Below, piece after piece: positions 1-9,112 of a DNA stretch of 64,000 nucleotides. Where the stretch lies: the NCBI RefSeq assembly GCF_015752205.1, contig NZ_JADOVG010000001.1:310001-374000 (forward strand), given 5' to 3'. The notes below the pieces were generated by a model, which was not told where the DNA came from, did no database searches, and was given only the letters and a program-made list of their open reading frames with translations. How positions within the stretch are numbered: the stretch's first letter is position 1; each line of letters opens with the position of its first letter. This stretch comes from Polaromonas sp. CG_9.7 (GTDB taxonomy: Bacteria > Pseudomonadota > Gammaproteobacteria > Burkholderiales > Burkholderiaceae_C). Both the position numbers and the translations under genes were made by a program.

Positions 1-30
1 TGTGTCGAGGGTGGGTTTGATGCGGCTCAT
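1..30 (-). CDS. trpA: tryptophan synthase alpha subunit, N-terminal fragment
   Basis: Only the first ten codons are inside the window, reading [10 protein letters not shown], the usual beginning of TrpA. The alpha subunit cleaves indole-3-glycerol phosphate and channels indole to TrpB. The ATG (28-30, reverse strand) overlaps the trpB stop as ATGA, which indicates translational coupling of the two subunits. The gene continues beyond base 1, so nothing can be said about its integrity. Confidence 0.85.
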   Translation of the reverse strand, partial: MSRIKPTLDT

Positions 31-1295
31 GACTTGAATTTCACGACTTGCGAGGCACCCTTGATGCTTTGGCCGTGGCAGGAAGGGCGGCAGTAGAAGT
101 TTGCCCCCGACAGGTCGGCCACGGTGCCGACATCCTTGTCGCCCCGCCCTGACAGGTTGACAAGAATGCTCTGGTCGCTGCGCATGGTTTTGGCCAGTTT
201 CATCGCGTAGGCAATGGCATGGGCCGATTCGAGCGCCGGAATGATGCCTTCGGTGCGGCACAGGTAGTGAAAAGCGGCCAGCGCTTCGGTGTCGGTGATG
301 CCGACATATTCAGCGCGTCCAATGTCTTTCAGGAACGCATGCTCGGGTCCGACGCCGGGGTAGTCCAGGCCGGCGCTGATGCTGTGTGTTTCGGTAACCT
401 GGCCATCTTCGTTCTGCAGCACATAGGTGCGGTTGCCATGCAGCACACCGGGGATGCCGCGTTGCAGCGACGCCGAATGCTTGCCGCTGTCCATGCCTTC
501 GCCGGCGGCTTCCACGCCAATCAGGCGTGTGGTTTCATGCGAAATGTAGGGGTAGAAAATCCCCATGGCATTGCTGCCGCCGCCAACGCAGGCCACCACG
601 GCATCAGGTTGTTTGCCGCCGGTCATTTCGGGCATCTGGCTCAGGCATTCGGTGCCGATAACGCTCTGGAAATCGCGCACCATCATCGGGTAGGGATGCG
701 GGCCGGCCACGGTGCCGATGATGTAGAAGGTGTTGTCCACATTCGCCACCCAGTCGCGCATGGCTTCGTTCAGCGCATCCTTCAACGTCTTGCTGCCACT
801 TTCGACGGGTACGACCGTGGCGCCCAGCAGGTGCATGCGGTAGACGTTGGGGCTTTGACGCTTGACATCCTCGCTGCCCATATAAACCACGCATTCCAGG
901 CCGTAGCGCGCGCAGATGGTGGCGGTGGCCACGCCATGCTGGCCGGCGCCGGTTTCGGCAATGATGCGTGGCTTGCCCATGCGCCGCGCCAGCATCGCCT
1001 GGCCAATGGTGTTGTTGATCTTGTGCGCGCCAGTGTGGTTCAGGTCTTCACGCTTGAGGTAAATCTGCGCGCCGCCCTGTTCGCGGCTCATGCGCGCAGC
1101 ATGGTAAATGGGGGATGGGCGACCGACGAAATGTTTCAGCTCATAATTGAATTCGGCCAGAAATTCCGGGTCGTGCTGGTATTTGGCGTAGGCCGCTTTC
1201 AGCTCATTGATGGCATGCGTCAACGTTTCGGAAACGAAACTGCCGCCATACAGGCCGAAGTGACCGGCAAGGTCAGGTTGATGGTAGTCGTACAT
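27..1295 (-). CDS. trpB: tryptophan synthase beta subunit
   Basis: PLP enzyme that condenses indole with L-serine to make tryptophan, working as an alpha2-beta2 complex with TrpA. The PLP lysine is K92 in HTGAHKINN, the E114 region reads AETGAGQHG, and the phosphate-binding loop GGGSNA is at residues 238-243. At 422 residues it is about 25 longer than the usual ~397. The excess is a C-terminal tail after [15 protein letters not shown] that contains FYCRPSCHG, two cysteines and a histidine close together. It lies 32 bases downstream of trpF and overlaps trpA by four bases, so it belongs to the trpF-trpB-trpA end of the operon. Confidence 0.97.
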   Translation of the reverse strand: MYDYHQPDLAGHFGLYGGSFVSETLTHAINELKAAYAKYQHDPEFLAEFNYELKHFVGRPSPIYHAARMSREQGGAQIYLKREDLNHTGAHKINNTIGQAMLARRMGKPRIIAETGAGQHGVATATICARYGLECVVYMGSEDVKRQSPNVYRMHLLGATVVPVESGSKTLKDALNEAMRDWVANVDNTFYIIGTVAGPHPYPMMVRDFQSVIGTECLSQMPEMTGGKQPDAVVACVGGGSNAMGIFYPYISHETTRLIGVEAAGEGMDSGKHSASLQRGIPGVLHGNRTYVLQNEDGQVTETHSISAGLDYPGVGPEHAFLKDIGRAEYVGITDTEALAAFHYLCRTEGIIPALESAHAIAYAMKLAKTMRSDQSILVNLSGRGDKDVGTVADLSGANFYCRPSCHGQSIKGASQVVKFKS

Positions 1296-1327
1296 GATTC
1301 TCTTTGATCAGTTGGGAACCAGCCAGC

Positions 1328-2059
1328 TCATTCGCTATGCGCATGCCGCCTGGACTGTCCCGCAAGGTTTTTGAATTGTTCGTCTGCAGCGCGAACGGCT
1401 GCAACAAACTGGATAATTTTCTCAAAGCTCTTGATGCCCTTGGACACCTCGACGCCTGAACTCACGTCAACGGCCAGCGTGGTACAGCGTGGCCTGACTT
1501 GCAAAATGCCATCGGTCACGTTTGCAGGCGTCAACCCACCAGACAAAACGAGGTGAGCGTTGACGCTTTGAGGAAGAAGTGACCAATTGAATGTTTTTCC
1601 GCCGCCGCCGTATCCTTCGACATGGGCGTCGAGCAAGATGGCTTGGGCTGATGAATAATCTTGAACATATTTTAAAAGATCAAAGCGCAGGATGCCCGCG
1701 TTGGGGTTTTCGTCCAGCGGGATGCGGGCAGCGCGCAAAAAGGGTCTGCCGGCCCTCAGGCATTCTTCGGGCGTCTCGTCACCATGAAATTGAACTATAG
1801 CGCACGGAATACGGGCGCACGCAGCTATTATTTTTGTAGTTTCTTCATTTACAAACAACAGCACTGGCGTGACAAACGGTGGCAGTCGACTGGCCAGTTC
1901 TGCGGCGCGCTCCAGGGTGACATGGCGGGCGCTGTGTGCGTACATGACCAAGCCGATGGCGTCAGCGCCCGCAGCTACGGCGGCATCGACGTCTTCCTCG
2001 CGGGTCAGGCCGCAGATCTTGATACGGGTACGGCTTGATGAGGGAAAATAAGTGGTCAT
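1328..2059 (-). CDS. trpF: phosphoribosylanthranilate isomerase
   Basis: Isomerises N-(5-phosphoribosyl)anthranilate to the carboxyphenylamino-deoxyribulose phosphate in tryptophan synthesis; single-domain TIM barrel. The catalytic cysteine is C16 in KICGLTR and the general acid D144 in ILLDAHVEGYGG; SGGL near residue 173 closes the phosphate site. I chose the ATG at 2059 because it forms ATGA with the truA stop; a TTG three codons upstream is less likely. Residues about 71-92 are encoded by a copy of the dispersed GCTAT-N7-ATAGC repeat (1784-1846), which gives a run of AT-rich codons (ACA AAA ATA ATA) unlike the rest of the gene. Confidence 0.95.
   Translation of the reverse strand: MTTYFPSSSRTRIKICGLTREEDVDAAVAAGADAIGLVMYAHSARHVTLERAAELASRLPPFVTPVLLFVNEETTKIIAACARIPCAIVQFHGDETPEECLRAGRPFLRAARIPLDENPNAGILRFDLLKYVQDYSSAQAILLDAHVEGYGGGGKTFNWSLLPQSVNAHLVLSGGLTPANVTDGILQVRPRCTTLAVDVSSGVEVSKGIKSFEKIIQFVAAVRAADEQFKNLAGQSRRHAHSE
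1784..1846 (-). repeat. dispersed ~60 bp repeat, copy inside trpF
   Basis: Read on the minus strand it begins ACTAC-AAAAATA-ATAGC and ends GCGCTATAG. The 19-mer CTACAAAAATAATAGCTGC (1821-1839) is identical to one inside the CoA lyase gene at 20015-20033. The copy is in frame and translates as TTKIIAACARIPCAIVQF. Confidence 0.75.
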
Positions 2060-2850
2060 GGCAGCCAATCATAAGCGGCCGTGCGCGACGGCAAGCCATG
2101 GCGCTCCTCATACACCGGACCCAGAAAATAAAGACCGTCGGGTGAAAAGGTGGGGGCGGCGGCATCACGCCGGCGGGCGGCCACCACGCCAGCCAGCCAC
2201 TCCGGCGGTTGGCTGCCCTGGCCAACAGCCAGCAGGCAGCCCATGATGTTGCGGATCATATGGTGCAGAAAAGCATTGGCCTCAAACTCGAAGCGCCAAT
2301 ACCGCGACCCGGCCCCAGCGCGCTGCGAAATCTCGATGCGGTTCATGGTCTTGACAGGGGACTTTGCCTGGCATTGCGCAGCCCGGAACGAACTGAAGTC
2401 GTGCTCGCCCATCAAGTGCAGGGCGGCTTGCCGCATGGCGTCGCCATCAAGCGGACGATAGACCCAGCCGACGCGCCCGGCTTCCACGCTGGGGCGCACC
2501 GGCGACTCCAGCACGACGTAGGCGTATCGGCGTGCAATGGCGCTGGCACGCGAGTGAAATTCATCGGGCACTGGCTGCGCCCACTGCACCGCAATGTCGC
2601 GGGGCAAAAAAGCATTGGTGCCGCGCACCCAGGAGGCGGTTTCGCGCTGCAGTGCAGTGTCGAAGTGCGCAACCTGCATCAGTGCATGAACGCCGGCATC
2701 GGTGCGCCCGGCGCACATCACGCGAACCGGTTGAACGGCAAACCGGCTCAAGGCCTTTTCCAGCTGGTCCTGAACCGTCCTGCCGGACAGCTGGCTCTGC
2801 CAGCCTTCGTAAGCGCTGCCGCTGTAGCTGATACCCAGGGCAATCCTCAC
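2056..2850 (-). CDS. truA: tRNA pseudouridine(38-40) synthase TruA
   Basis: Makes pseudouridine at positions 38-40 of the tRNA anticodon arm in the cytoplasm. The catalytic aspartate is D51 in AGRTDAGVHA, the signature of the TruA family; the N-terminal SYSGSAYEGWQ is also typical. At 264 residues it has normal length. It sits between fimV and trpF in an operon position common in Burkholderiales, and its TGA overlaps the trpF ATG. Confidence 0.96.
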   Translation of the reverse strand: MRIALGISYSGSAYEGWQSQLSGRTVQDQLEKALSRFAVQPVRVMCAGRTDAGVHALMQVAHFDTALQRETASWVRGTNAFLPRDIAVQWAQPVPDEFHSRASAIARRYAYVVLESPVRPSVEAGRVGWVYRPLDGDAMRQAALHLMGEHDFSSFRAAQCQAKSPVKTMNRIEISQRAGAGSRYWRFEFEANAFLHHMIRNIMGCLLAVGQGSQPPEWLAGVVAARRRDAAAPTFSPDGLYFLGPVYEERHGLPSRTAAYDWLP

Positions 2851-2892
2851 CGGCGTTGTCCCGTTGTTGAATGCGGGTACTTCAAGCGTTGT

Positions 2893-5469
2893 TCACGGCA
2901 AAGTATTGAGAAATGCTTGAGCCTTGAACTTCAAAGGACCTTTGGCTCGGGCCACGACCTCGTCAGCCAGTAACCTGGCACCTTCTGAATCGCCCAGAAT
3001 ACGGAATTCCTCGGCCAACAGAAACTTGATTTCAAGGGGATCTTTTTCCAGGTCGGTCATGACCGCTGCAGGAGGCTTGGTGGCCGGGCCTAGGTCCAGC
3101 GAAAGCGAATCCAGGTCAAACTCCAGCATGCCGCTGTGCACCACAGGCGTCATCGGTGCAATGGTTGCTTTCGGTTTAAATGGCTCAGTCGTGAAGTCCA
3201 GGCCATTGGCTGTCAGGTCGTTCCCCGAAGCAGGCAGTTCTACTGAAATGTGCAGAGGTTCTGTCGCTGGCGCAGTGGCTGCGATACTGTCCAGATTCAA
3301 ATCCAGATCCAGAAAAGCCGACGGAATGGCAATGTCGGGTGTCGGTTCGACTTTTGATTCTGAATAGGCGAGGGCACCTGCTGCCATTGGCGCTGGTGGC
3401 ATCAATTCAGTAGATGCTGCGCCTGCCGAAAAATCCAGATCCAGGTCCAAATCGAAGGCCTGCGGCTTTTTGACAACCGGGGCCAATCCCGCCAGAGCCT
3501 GCGGAAGGGTGTTGCTCAAAGGCATCAAACCAGAGTTGCGTCTTCCGGGCAAGCTGGGCGAAAAGCTGGCGCCAGACTGGTACATGGAATTGCTTGGCTC
3601 CAGTTCCCGGCCCAGCTGGCTGATATGAGACCACTCTTCGCCTTGACCACCCGTAAGCTTGAATGCTGGCAGTGCCGCATTTTCGAAGGCTTTATGATCG
3701 CGCCGTTTGGCATAGATTTCAAGCAGCTTGCTGTGAACCGCCAAACGCTCCGGGTGGGTCTGCAACGCTTCCCTGAGGATTTCTTCCGCCTGTTGGTCGC
3801 GGCCATAGGCCATGTAGACATCGGCTTCAGCCACTGGGTCCACATCGCCCGATGTATCCAGCTGGCTGGGTGAGTAAGAGATCGAAGAAGACTTTGGGGC
3901 ACGGCTTGCATTGGTATCGACACGCTCTCCACCACTGGCGCCAAAGAAGGAATCAGGCTGCTGGCGGCTGTCCAGAAATGAGCTGTCCTCAAGGCTGGGT
4001 CGTGCATTTTTCCGGTGGCGTGCAAATCCCAAGCCCGCCAGCAATGCCAGCAGTACGCCGCCGCCCAGTAGCAATGAGTTGTCCATGATCCAGGTGGTCA
4101 AACCCGGCTCAGGCTGTGCGACGGGAGGGGCTGTCAGTGAAGGCTGCTGGCCGACGGTATCAGGTTCGAGAGGTACAGGTGCGCTTGCAGATGGCATCGA
4201 CTCTGGGGCCAGCGCCTCGGACAGGGCCAGGGCCGAAGCGTCAGTTGCGGGTACTGTGGCGCTGGAGGCATTTAGCGCTGGCGCTGCTGAGATGGCAATT
4301 GCACCAGAAGAAGAAGGAGAGTCGCTGGCGCTTGAAGCCGAGAGTCCCGGCGCCGCGCTGCCTGCTCCGGCAATGACGGGTTGTGGATTCGAAGAGGTGT
4401 TATTTTTTAGCTGATCTGCAGTTCGGCTTGCTGCATCCCTGGCGATTTGTTCGTTGGACTGTAAGCCCTGAACCGCACCTTTTGAAAGCGTCAGCCGGTC
4501 GGGCGAGGCATTGGCCTGGGCGCGATCTTCGACCCTGGCCTGGACTTTTCCGTCAGCCTGACGGCCTGTGCTGTCAAGCTGGGTTGTCGGCACGCCGCTG
4601 GCGAGCTTGCGGCGGAAGGTGTTGAAATCCCGACTCTGGGCAACAAGGGTTTGCCTGGCTTCACCCGGTGAAACTGCATTGGCTGCCTGTTCGTCTGGAA
4701 TATCCACCACGGCGCCAGATTTGATCAGGTTGATGTTGCCGCCAGGGAATGCGTCAGGATTTCTTCTGAGCAGGGCCACCAGCATTTGGTCCAGCGACAC
4801 GCTGGCAGGCTTATTCTGAGCCGCAATCTTGCTGGCATTGTCTCCAGGCCTGACCGTGACCTGGCGGGCACCTGATGTGCTCTGGGCAGGAAGTGTTCTG
4901 ACAGCTTGCGGTTTGGACTCTGCCGACGCCTTGCGTGCAGCAGGCCGTTCATTTGAAAATGGCGTGTCCTGCCTGGAAGGAAGAGTGGATACGACCACCG
5001 GCGCGCGTGGCAGCACCGGTGCCGACGACACCAGTGGAGCACTGGTGTTTCGCAGGTTCGGGGGATCAAACAGCATCGTGTAGTCGCGAGTAACGCGTCC
5101 GGAAGCCCAACGGGCTTCAAGAACCAGGTCCACGAAGGGCTCGCCGATAGCGCGATTGCTGGTCAGGCGTAGATACGGTCTGCCATCTGCGCGTTTTTGC
5201 AGCCGGACATCGAGCCCTGAAGCGGCAGAAGAATATTCCAGTCCAGCCGCCCTGAAAACGTCGGCTCCTGCCACTCCGACCCGCAGGCTTGAGGCCTCTT
5301 CAGCGCTGAGATCAGAGATATCGATTTCTGCGCGCAAGGATTCGCCCAGTGCGGATTGAACCGTGACACGGCCCAAGGCCACAGCATGCGCTTCAAGACT
5401 TGCCAGACAGCCGAGCAATGCAATTGCGCTTGCCATGGCACCAATGCGCCAGCGACCAGGATGATTCAT
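2893..5469 (-). CDS. fimV: FimV/HubP-type polar hub protein
   Basis: Large inner-membrane, peptidoglycan-binding protein that organises the cell pole and supports type IV pilus assembly and twitching. I place the start at 5469, which gives a clean signal peptide ending LEAHA at about residue 28, followed by the FimV N-terminal domain (VALGRVTVQSALGESLRAEI). A LysM-like module (VRPGDNASKIAAQN) lies near residues 203-259, then a Ser/Ala/Pro-rich linker, one transmembrane helix near residue 465 (SLLLGGGVLLALLAGLGF), an acidic region with TPR-like repeats, and the conserved FimV C-terminal domain beginning DPLEIKFLLAEEFRILGD. An in-frame upstream start exists but would bury the signal peptide. 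Confidence 0.93.
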   Translation of the reverse strand: MNHPGRWRIGAMASAIALLGCLASLEAHAVALGRVTVQSALGESLRAEIDISDLSAEEASSLRVGVAGADVFRAAGLEYSSAASGLDVRLQKRADGRPYLRLTSNRAIGEPFVDLVLEARWASGRVTRDYTMLFDPPNLRNTSAPLVSSAPVLPRAPVVVSTLPSRQDTPFSNERPAARKASAESKPQAVRTLPAQSTSGARQVTVRPGDNASKIAAQNKPASVSLDQMLVALLRRNPDAFPGGNINLIKSGAVVDIPDEQAANAVSPGEARQTLVAQSRDFNTFRRKLASGVPTTQLDSTGRQADGKVQARVEDRAQANASPDRLTLSKGAVQGLQSNEQIARDAASRTADQLKNNTSSNPQPVIAGAGSAAPGLSASSASDSPSSSGAIAISAAPALNASSATVPATDASALALSEALAPESMPSASAPVPLEPDTVGQQPSLTAPPVAQPEPGLTTWIMDNSLLLGGGVLLALLAGLGFARHRKNARPSLEDSSFLDSRQQPDSFFGASGGERVDTNASRAPKSSSISYSPSQLDTSGDVDPVAEADVYMAYGRDQQAEEILREALQTHPERLAVHSKLLEIYAKRRDHKAFENAALPAFKLTGGQGEEWSHISQLGRELEPSNSMYQSGASFSPSLPGRRNSGLMPLSNTLPQALAGLAPVVKKPQAFDLDLDLDFSAGAASTELMPPAPMAAGALAYSESKVEPTPDIAIPSAFLDLDLNLDSIAATAPATEPLHISVELPASGNDLTANGLDFTTEPFKPKATIAPMTPVVHSGMLEFDLDSLSLDLGPATKPPAAVMTDLEKDPLEIKFLLAEEFRILGDSEGARLLADEVVARAKGPLKFKAQAFLNTLP

Positions 5470-5720
5470 GGAGTTCTGAGCTTCTGGAGCTCGGTCTGAT
5501 TGAAAAGTTTTAAGGCTTGTACGCACAAAAACCCCGGTGCTAATTTTGAAAACAACCTTAACAGCAAGATCTAATGCTAACAAATAATAACAATTGTTAA
5601 TTATTGATACTTTAATGCAGCATGGATATGCGTTTTGATGCTGTTGCTACAAGACAACGATATACAGCCGGCTGCCGCACTTCATGATTGTAGTTGCTCA
5701 GTTGTCTTGAAAAAAAGGAT
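5470..5720 (-). promoter_or_regulatory. AT-rich leader and likely promoter region of fimV
   Basis: The 251 bases between asd and fimV are much more AT-rich than the flanks. They contain a perfect 12 bp palindrome, TAACAATTGTTA, at 5588-5599. A separate promoter for fimV here is plausible. I could not identify a convincing -35/-10 pair or name a regulator for the palindrome. Confidence 0.3.
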
Positions 5721-6860
5721 TTATGCCTCGATCAGGATCCGCAGCATGCGCCGCAACGGCTCTGCAGCGCCCCAAAGCAGTTGGTCGCCAACTGTAAAGG
5801 CACCCAGGTATTCCGGTCCCATGGCCAGTTTGCGCAGGCGTCCAACCGGAATCTGCATGGTTCCCGTCACCGCCACCGGGGTCAGGTCCTTGATGGATGA
5901 CTCCCGTGTATTGGGTATCACTTTGACCCAGGCGTTGTCCGTCGCAATCATGGCTTCGATGTCGGCCAGCGGAACGTCTTTCCTGAGCTTGAAGGTCAAT
6001 GCCTGGCTGTGGCAACGCATTGCACCAATGCGCACGCAAAAACCGTCGACTGGCGTTTCAGCGGTGCCGAAGCTGGCACCCTGGCCCAGAATCTTGTTGG
6101 TTTCGGCACTGCCTTTCCATTCTTCCTTGCTCATGCCGTCGCCCAAGTCCTTGTCAATCCAGGGAATCAGGCTGCCGCCCAGCGGCACGCCGAAGTTGGC
6201 GGTTTCGCTGGCGCTGAGTGACTGTTGCTTGGCCAGGATGCGGCGGTCGATTTCCAGGATGGCCGATTTGGGGTCGTCCAGCAAGGACTTGACTTCGCTG
6301 TTGAGTGTGCCGTATTGGGTCAGCAGTTCGCGCATGTGCTGCGCGCCGCCGCCGGAAGCCGCCTGGTAGGTCATGCTGGTCATCCATTCAACCAGGCCGG
6401 CCTTGTACAGGGCGCCCACGCCCATCAGCATGCAGCTGACAGTGCAGTTGCCGCCTATCCAGTTGTTGCCGCCTTTGACCAGCGCGTTATGGATGACAGG
6501 CAGATTGACCGGGTCCAGCACGATAACCGCGTCATCGTTCATGCGCAGCGTTGAGGCGGCATCAATCCAGTGACCCGTCCAGCCGGCCGCGCGCAGTTTT
6601 GGGAACACTTCCGAGGTGTAGTCGCCGCCTTGTGTGCTCAGGATGATGTCGCACTTCTTGAGCGCTTCGATATCAAAGGCGTCTTGCAAGATGGTTTCGT
6701 TCCTGGCCTGCGCCGGAGCCTGGCCGCCAGCGTTTGAAGTCGAGAAGAAAACCGGTTCGATCAGTTCGAAGTCGCCTTCGGCCTGCATCCGGTCGATCAG
6801 GACCGAGCCGACCATGCCGCGCCAGCCAACGAGTCCTGTGAGATTGCCTTTGAGTTTCAT
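5721..6860 (-). CDS. asd: aspartate-semialdehyde dehydrogenase
   Basis: Reduces L-aspartyl phosphate to aspartate semialdehyde with NADPH, the branch-point step to lysine/diaminopimelate, threonine and methionine. The NADP-binding loop reads [10 protein letters not shown] (residues 12-21). The catalytic cysteine is C139 in [10 protein letters not shown], and [11 protein letters not shown] carries the conserved histidine. The length, 379 residues, and the GGNCTVS context match the proteobacterial E. coli-type enzyme. It follows leuB by 267 bases on the same strand. The pathway's first enzyme, LysC, is also in this window but far away at 46.2 kb. Confidence 0.96.
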   Translation of the reverse strand: MKLKGNLTGLVGWRGMVGSVLIDRMQAEGDFELIEPVFFSTSNAGGQAPAQARNETILQDAFDIEALKKCDIILSTQGGDYTSEVFPKLRAAGWTGHWIDAASTLRMNDDAVIVLDPVNLPVIHNALVKGGNNWIGGNCTVSCMLMGVGALYKAGLVEWMTSMTYQAASGGGAQHMRELLTQYGTLNSEVKSLLDDPKSAILEIDRRILAKQQSLSASETANFGVPLGGSLIPWIDKDLGDGMSKEEWKGSAETNKILGQGASFGTAETPVDGFCVRIGAMRCHSQALTFKLRKDVPLADIEAMIATDNAWVKVIPNTRESSIKDLTPVAVTGTMQIPVGRLRKLAMGPEYLGAFTVGDQLLWGAAEPLRRMLRILIEA

Positions 6861-6901
6861 GGGGTTGCCCTTAAAAAGTACGAAAAAATCGGCTTTTTGG
6901 C

Positions 6902-6918
6902 CCGGCTCATCGAGCCGG
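6902..6918 (-). other. short hairpin in the leader of asd
   Basis: CCGGCTC and GAGCCGG form a perfect seven-pair stem with a three-base loop. On the minus strand it is followed, about a dozen bases later, by a run of T (GATTTTTTCG) just upstream of asd. It could be a weak terminator or attenuator between leuB and asd; the T-run is too distant for a textbook terminator. Confidence 0.3.
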
Positions 6919-7127
6919 AGGGCACGACGAACCGGGCTTGTCAGCCTTTAATGGTGGTCGTTGGGGTGGTTGGTACAAAAGCCGGCACACCATGGCCTGC
7001 TGACAAAGCAGCGGAAAAGTTGGTGGTGACAAGGCCTTTACACATTTTCTTATTGTAACGAAGGCTGCCTTTTCCCTGGCTGACACGGCGCAGTTGCGCA
7101 GAAGTGGCCAGAAATAAATAGCAGACT

Positions 7128-8213
7128 TCAGCCCAAGGCCTTGACCACCGCATCGCCCATTTCCACGGTGCCGACTTGGGTAGTGCCTTTGCTGTGAATA
7201 TCCGGTGTTCGCAGCCCCTGGGTAAGAACGGAGTCCACGGCTTTTTCAATGCGTGCGGCGGCTTCTGGCTGGTTCAGGCTAAAGCGCAGCATCATGGCGG
7301 CGCTCAAAATGGTGGCCAGCGGATTGGCCACGCCTTTGCCTGCAATGTCAGGTGCGCTGCCGTGGCTCGGCTCGTACAAGCCCTGGTTTTTATCGTTCAG
7401 ACTGGCCGAGGGCAGCATGCCGATGGAGCCGGTCAGCATGGCGGCGGCGTCACTCAAAATATCGCCGAACATGTTGCCCGTCACCACCACGTCGAACTTT
7501 TTCGGCGCCTTGACCAGCTGCATGGCCGCGTTGTCCACATACATGTGGTCCAGCGCCACGTCGGGGTACTGAAGGCCGATCTCGGTGACGACGTCTTTCC
7601 ACAGCTGGAAGGTTTCCAATACATTGGCCTTGTCGACGCTGGTAACGCGTCCTTCGCCACCAGCGGCTTTGCGTTTGCGCGCTGCTTGGAAAGCGACATG
7701 CGCGATGCGTTCGATTTCCGGACGCGAATAGCGCATGGTGTCGAATGCTTCCTCGGCGCCAGGGAAATGGCCATCAGTTGCAATGCGCCGGCCACGCGGC
7801 TGGCCAAAATAAATGTCGCCGGTCAGCTCGCGGATGATGAGGATGTCCAGGCCCGACACCAGCTCGCGCTTCAGGCTCGACGCATCGACGAGTTGCGGGT
7901 AGCAGATGGCGGGGCGAAAGTTGGCGAAAAGGCCGAGGTTCTTGCGCAGGCCCAGAATGGCTTGCTCGGGACGCAAGGGTCTGTCCAGCGTGTCGTATTT
8001 CCAGTCGCCGACGGCGCCGAACAAAATGGCGTCTGCATCTTTGGCCAATTGGAGCGTGGCTTCGGGCAGTGGATGGCCGTGAACGTCAAAAGCAGCACCG
8101 CCCACCAGCGCGGATTCAGTTTCAAATTTCAGGTCCAGGGCCTTGAGCACCTTCACTGCTTCAGCGACGATTTCGGTGCCAATACCATCACCAGGAAGAA
8201 TTGCGATTTTCAT
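7128..8213 (-). CDS. leuB: 3-isopropylmalate dehydrogenase
   Basis: Oxidatively decarboxylates 3-isopropylmalate to 2-oxoisocaproate with NAD in leucine synthesis. The N-terminus [16 protein letters not shown] is typical; substrate-binding arginines lie in [13 protein letters not shown] and [14 protein letters not shown], and the metal/NAD region is [29 protein letters not shown]. It has 361 residues, normal length. It is separated from leuD by only 73 bases, nearly all of which are a copy of the dispersed repeat. Confidence 0.97.
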   Translation of the reverse strand: MKIAILPGDGIGTEIVAEAVKVLKALDLKFETESALVGGAAFDVHGHPLPEATLQLAKDADAILFGAVGDWKYDTLDRPLRPEQAILGLRKNLGLFANFRPAICYPQLVDASSLKRELVSGLDILIIRELTGDIYFGQPRGRRIATDGHFPGAEEAFDTMRYSRPEIERIAHVAFQAARKRKAAGGEGRVTSVDKANVLETFQLWKDVVTEIGLQYPDVALDHMYVDNAAMQLVKAPKKFDVVVTGNMFGDILSDAAAMLTGSIGMLPSASLNDKNQGLYEPSHGSAPDIAGKGVANPLATILSAAMMLRFSLNQPEAAARIEKAVDSVLTQGLRTPDIHSKGTTQVGTVEMGDAVVKALG

Positions 8214-8216
8214 TAT

Positions 8217-8272
8217 TTACTATCTTATTTATAGCTGCTTGCGTCCGTAAGTATTGCGCAATAGCATGATTT
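8217..8272 (+). repeat. dispersed repeat copy between leuD and leuB
   Basis: Begins ACTAT-CTTATTT-ATAGC and continues CTGCTTGCG, then TTGCGCAATAGC. It fills the leuD-leuB gap almost exactly, so it would lie inside the polycistronic mRNA (there in reverse orientation). Confidence 0.65.
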
Positions 8273-8286
8273 CACTGTTTATTTTC

Positions 8287-8937
8287 TTAAACGGTAACCG
8301 TATGACTCAGCCATGGCTTGGCCGCAAGCCGTTCAGCTTCAAAGGCCTTGATCTTGTCGCTCTGCAACAGGGTCAGGCTGATGTCGTCAAAGCCGTTGAG
8401 CAGGCAATATTTACGGAAAGCCTGAACGTCGAAAGGCAGTTCCTCGCCCTGAGCCTTGACGATGACCTGGCGCTCCAGGTCAATCGTGAGCCGGTAGCCG
8501 GGAAAAGCGGCCACTTCGTCAAACAACTGCGCCACATGTGCTTCGGGCAGCACGATGGGCAGCAGGCCGTTCTTGAAACTGTTGTTGAAGAAAATGTCGG
8601 CGTAACTTGGCGCGATGATGGCGCGAAAGCCAAACTGGTCCAGCGCCCAGGGCGCATGCTCGCGCGACGATCCGCAGCCAAAGTTCTTGCGCGCCAGCAG
8701 GATGGAGGCGCCGGCATAGCGCGACTGGTTCAACACAAAATCAGGATTGGGCTTGCGGCTGTCCGGGTCCTGGCCCGGAAAACCAGCATCCAGGTAACGC
8801 CATTCGTCAAACAGATTGGGGCCGAAGCCGGTTTTTTTAATCGATTTGAGGAACTGCTTCGGGATGATGGCGTCGGTGTCGACGTTCTCGCGGTCCATCG
8901 GCGCCACAAGGCCTTCGTGTAAGGTGAATTTTTGCAT
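8287..8937 (-). CDS. leuD: 3-isopropylmalate dehydratase small subunit
   Basis: Small (swivelling-domain) subunit of isopropylmalate isomerase, which pairs with LeuC to interconvert 2- and 3-isopropylmalate. Diagnostic segments are [20 protein letters not shown] at residues 12-31, the [18 protein letters not shown] substrate loop, and the length of 216 residues. It starts 15 bases after the entericidin-like gene and belongs to the leuC-ecn-leuD-leuB transcript. Confidence 0.97.
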   Translation of the reverse strand: MQKFTLHEGLVAPMDRENVDTDAIIPKQFLKSIKKTGFGPNLFDEWRYLDAGFPGQDPDSRKPNPDFVLNQSRYAGASILLARKNFGCGSSREHAPWALDQFGFRAIIAPSYADIFFNNSFKNGLLPIVLPEAHVAQLFDEVAAFPGYRLTIDLERQVIVKAQGEELPFDVQAFRKYCLLNGFDDISLTLLQSDKIKAFEAERLAAKPWLSHTVTV

Positions 8938-8952
8938 ACGTGTTTCAGCCTG

Positions 8953-9090
8953 TTATTTGGCCGCATTTGAAACGGCTGAACCGGCGCGCTGCACGTCCTG
9001 GCCAATGCCACGAACCGTGTTGCAGCCGGACAGTGCAAAGGTGGACAGCAAAGCGGCTGCAATCAGGAGTCTTGCGGTGATTTTTTTCAT
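8953..9090 (-). CDS. entericidin-family small lipoprotein
   Basis: A 45-residue protein starting MKKITARLLIAAALLSTFAL with a lipobox LSGC, so C23 would be lipidated after signal peptidase II cleavage. The mature part NTVRGIGQDVQRAGSAVSNAAK matches the entericidin EcnA/B pattern of a small amphipathic helix. The ATG at 9090 has a good ribosome site (AAAGGAA) eight bases upstream. It lies 22 bases after leuC and 15 before leuD. In E. coli entericidins form a toxin/antidote lipoprotein pair; here there is only one and its role is unknown. Confidence 0.85.
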   Translation of the reverse strand: MKKITARLLIAAALLSTFALSGCNTVRGIGQDVQRAGSAVSNAAK

Positions 9091-9112
9091 TGGGTATTCC
9101 TTTGGGGTAGCG

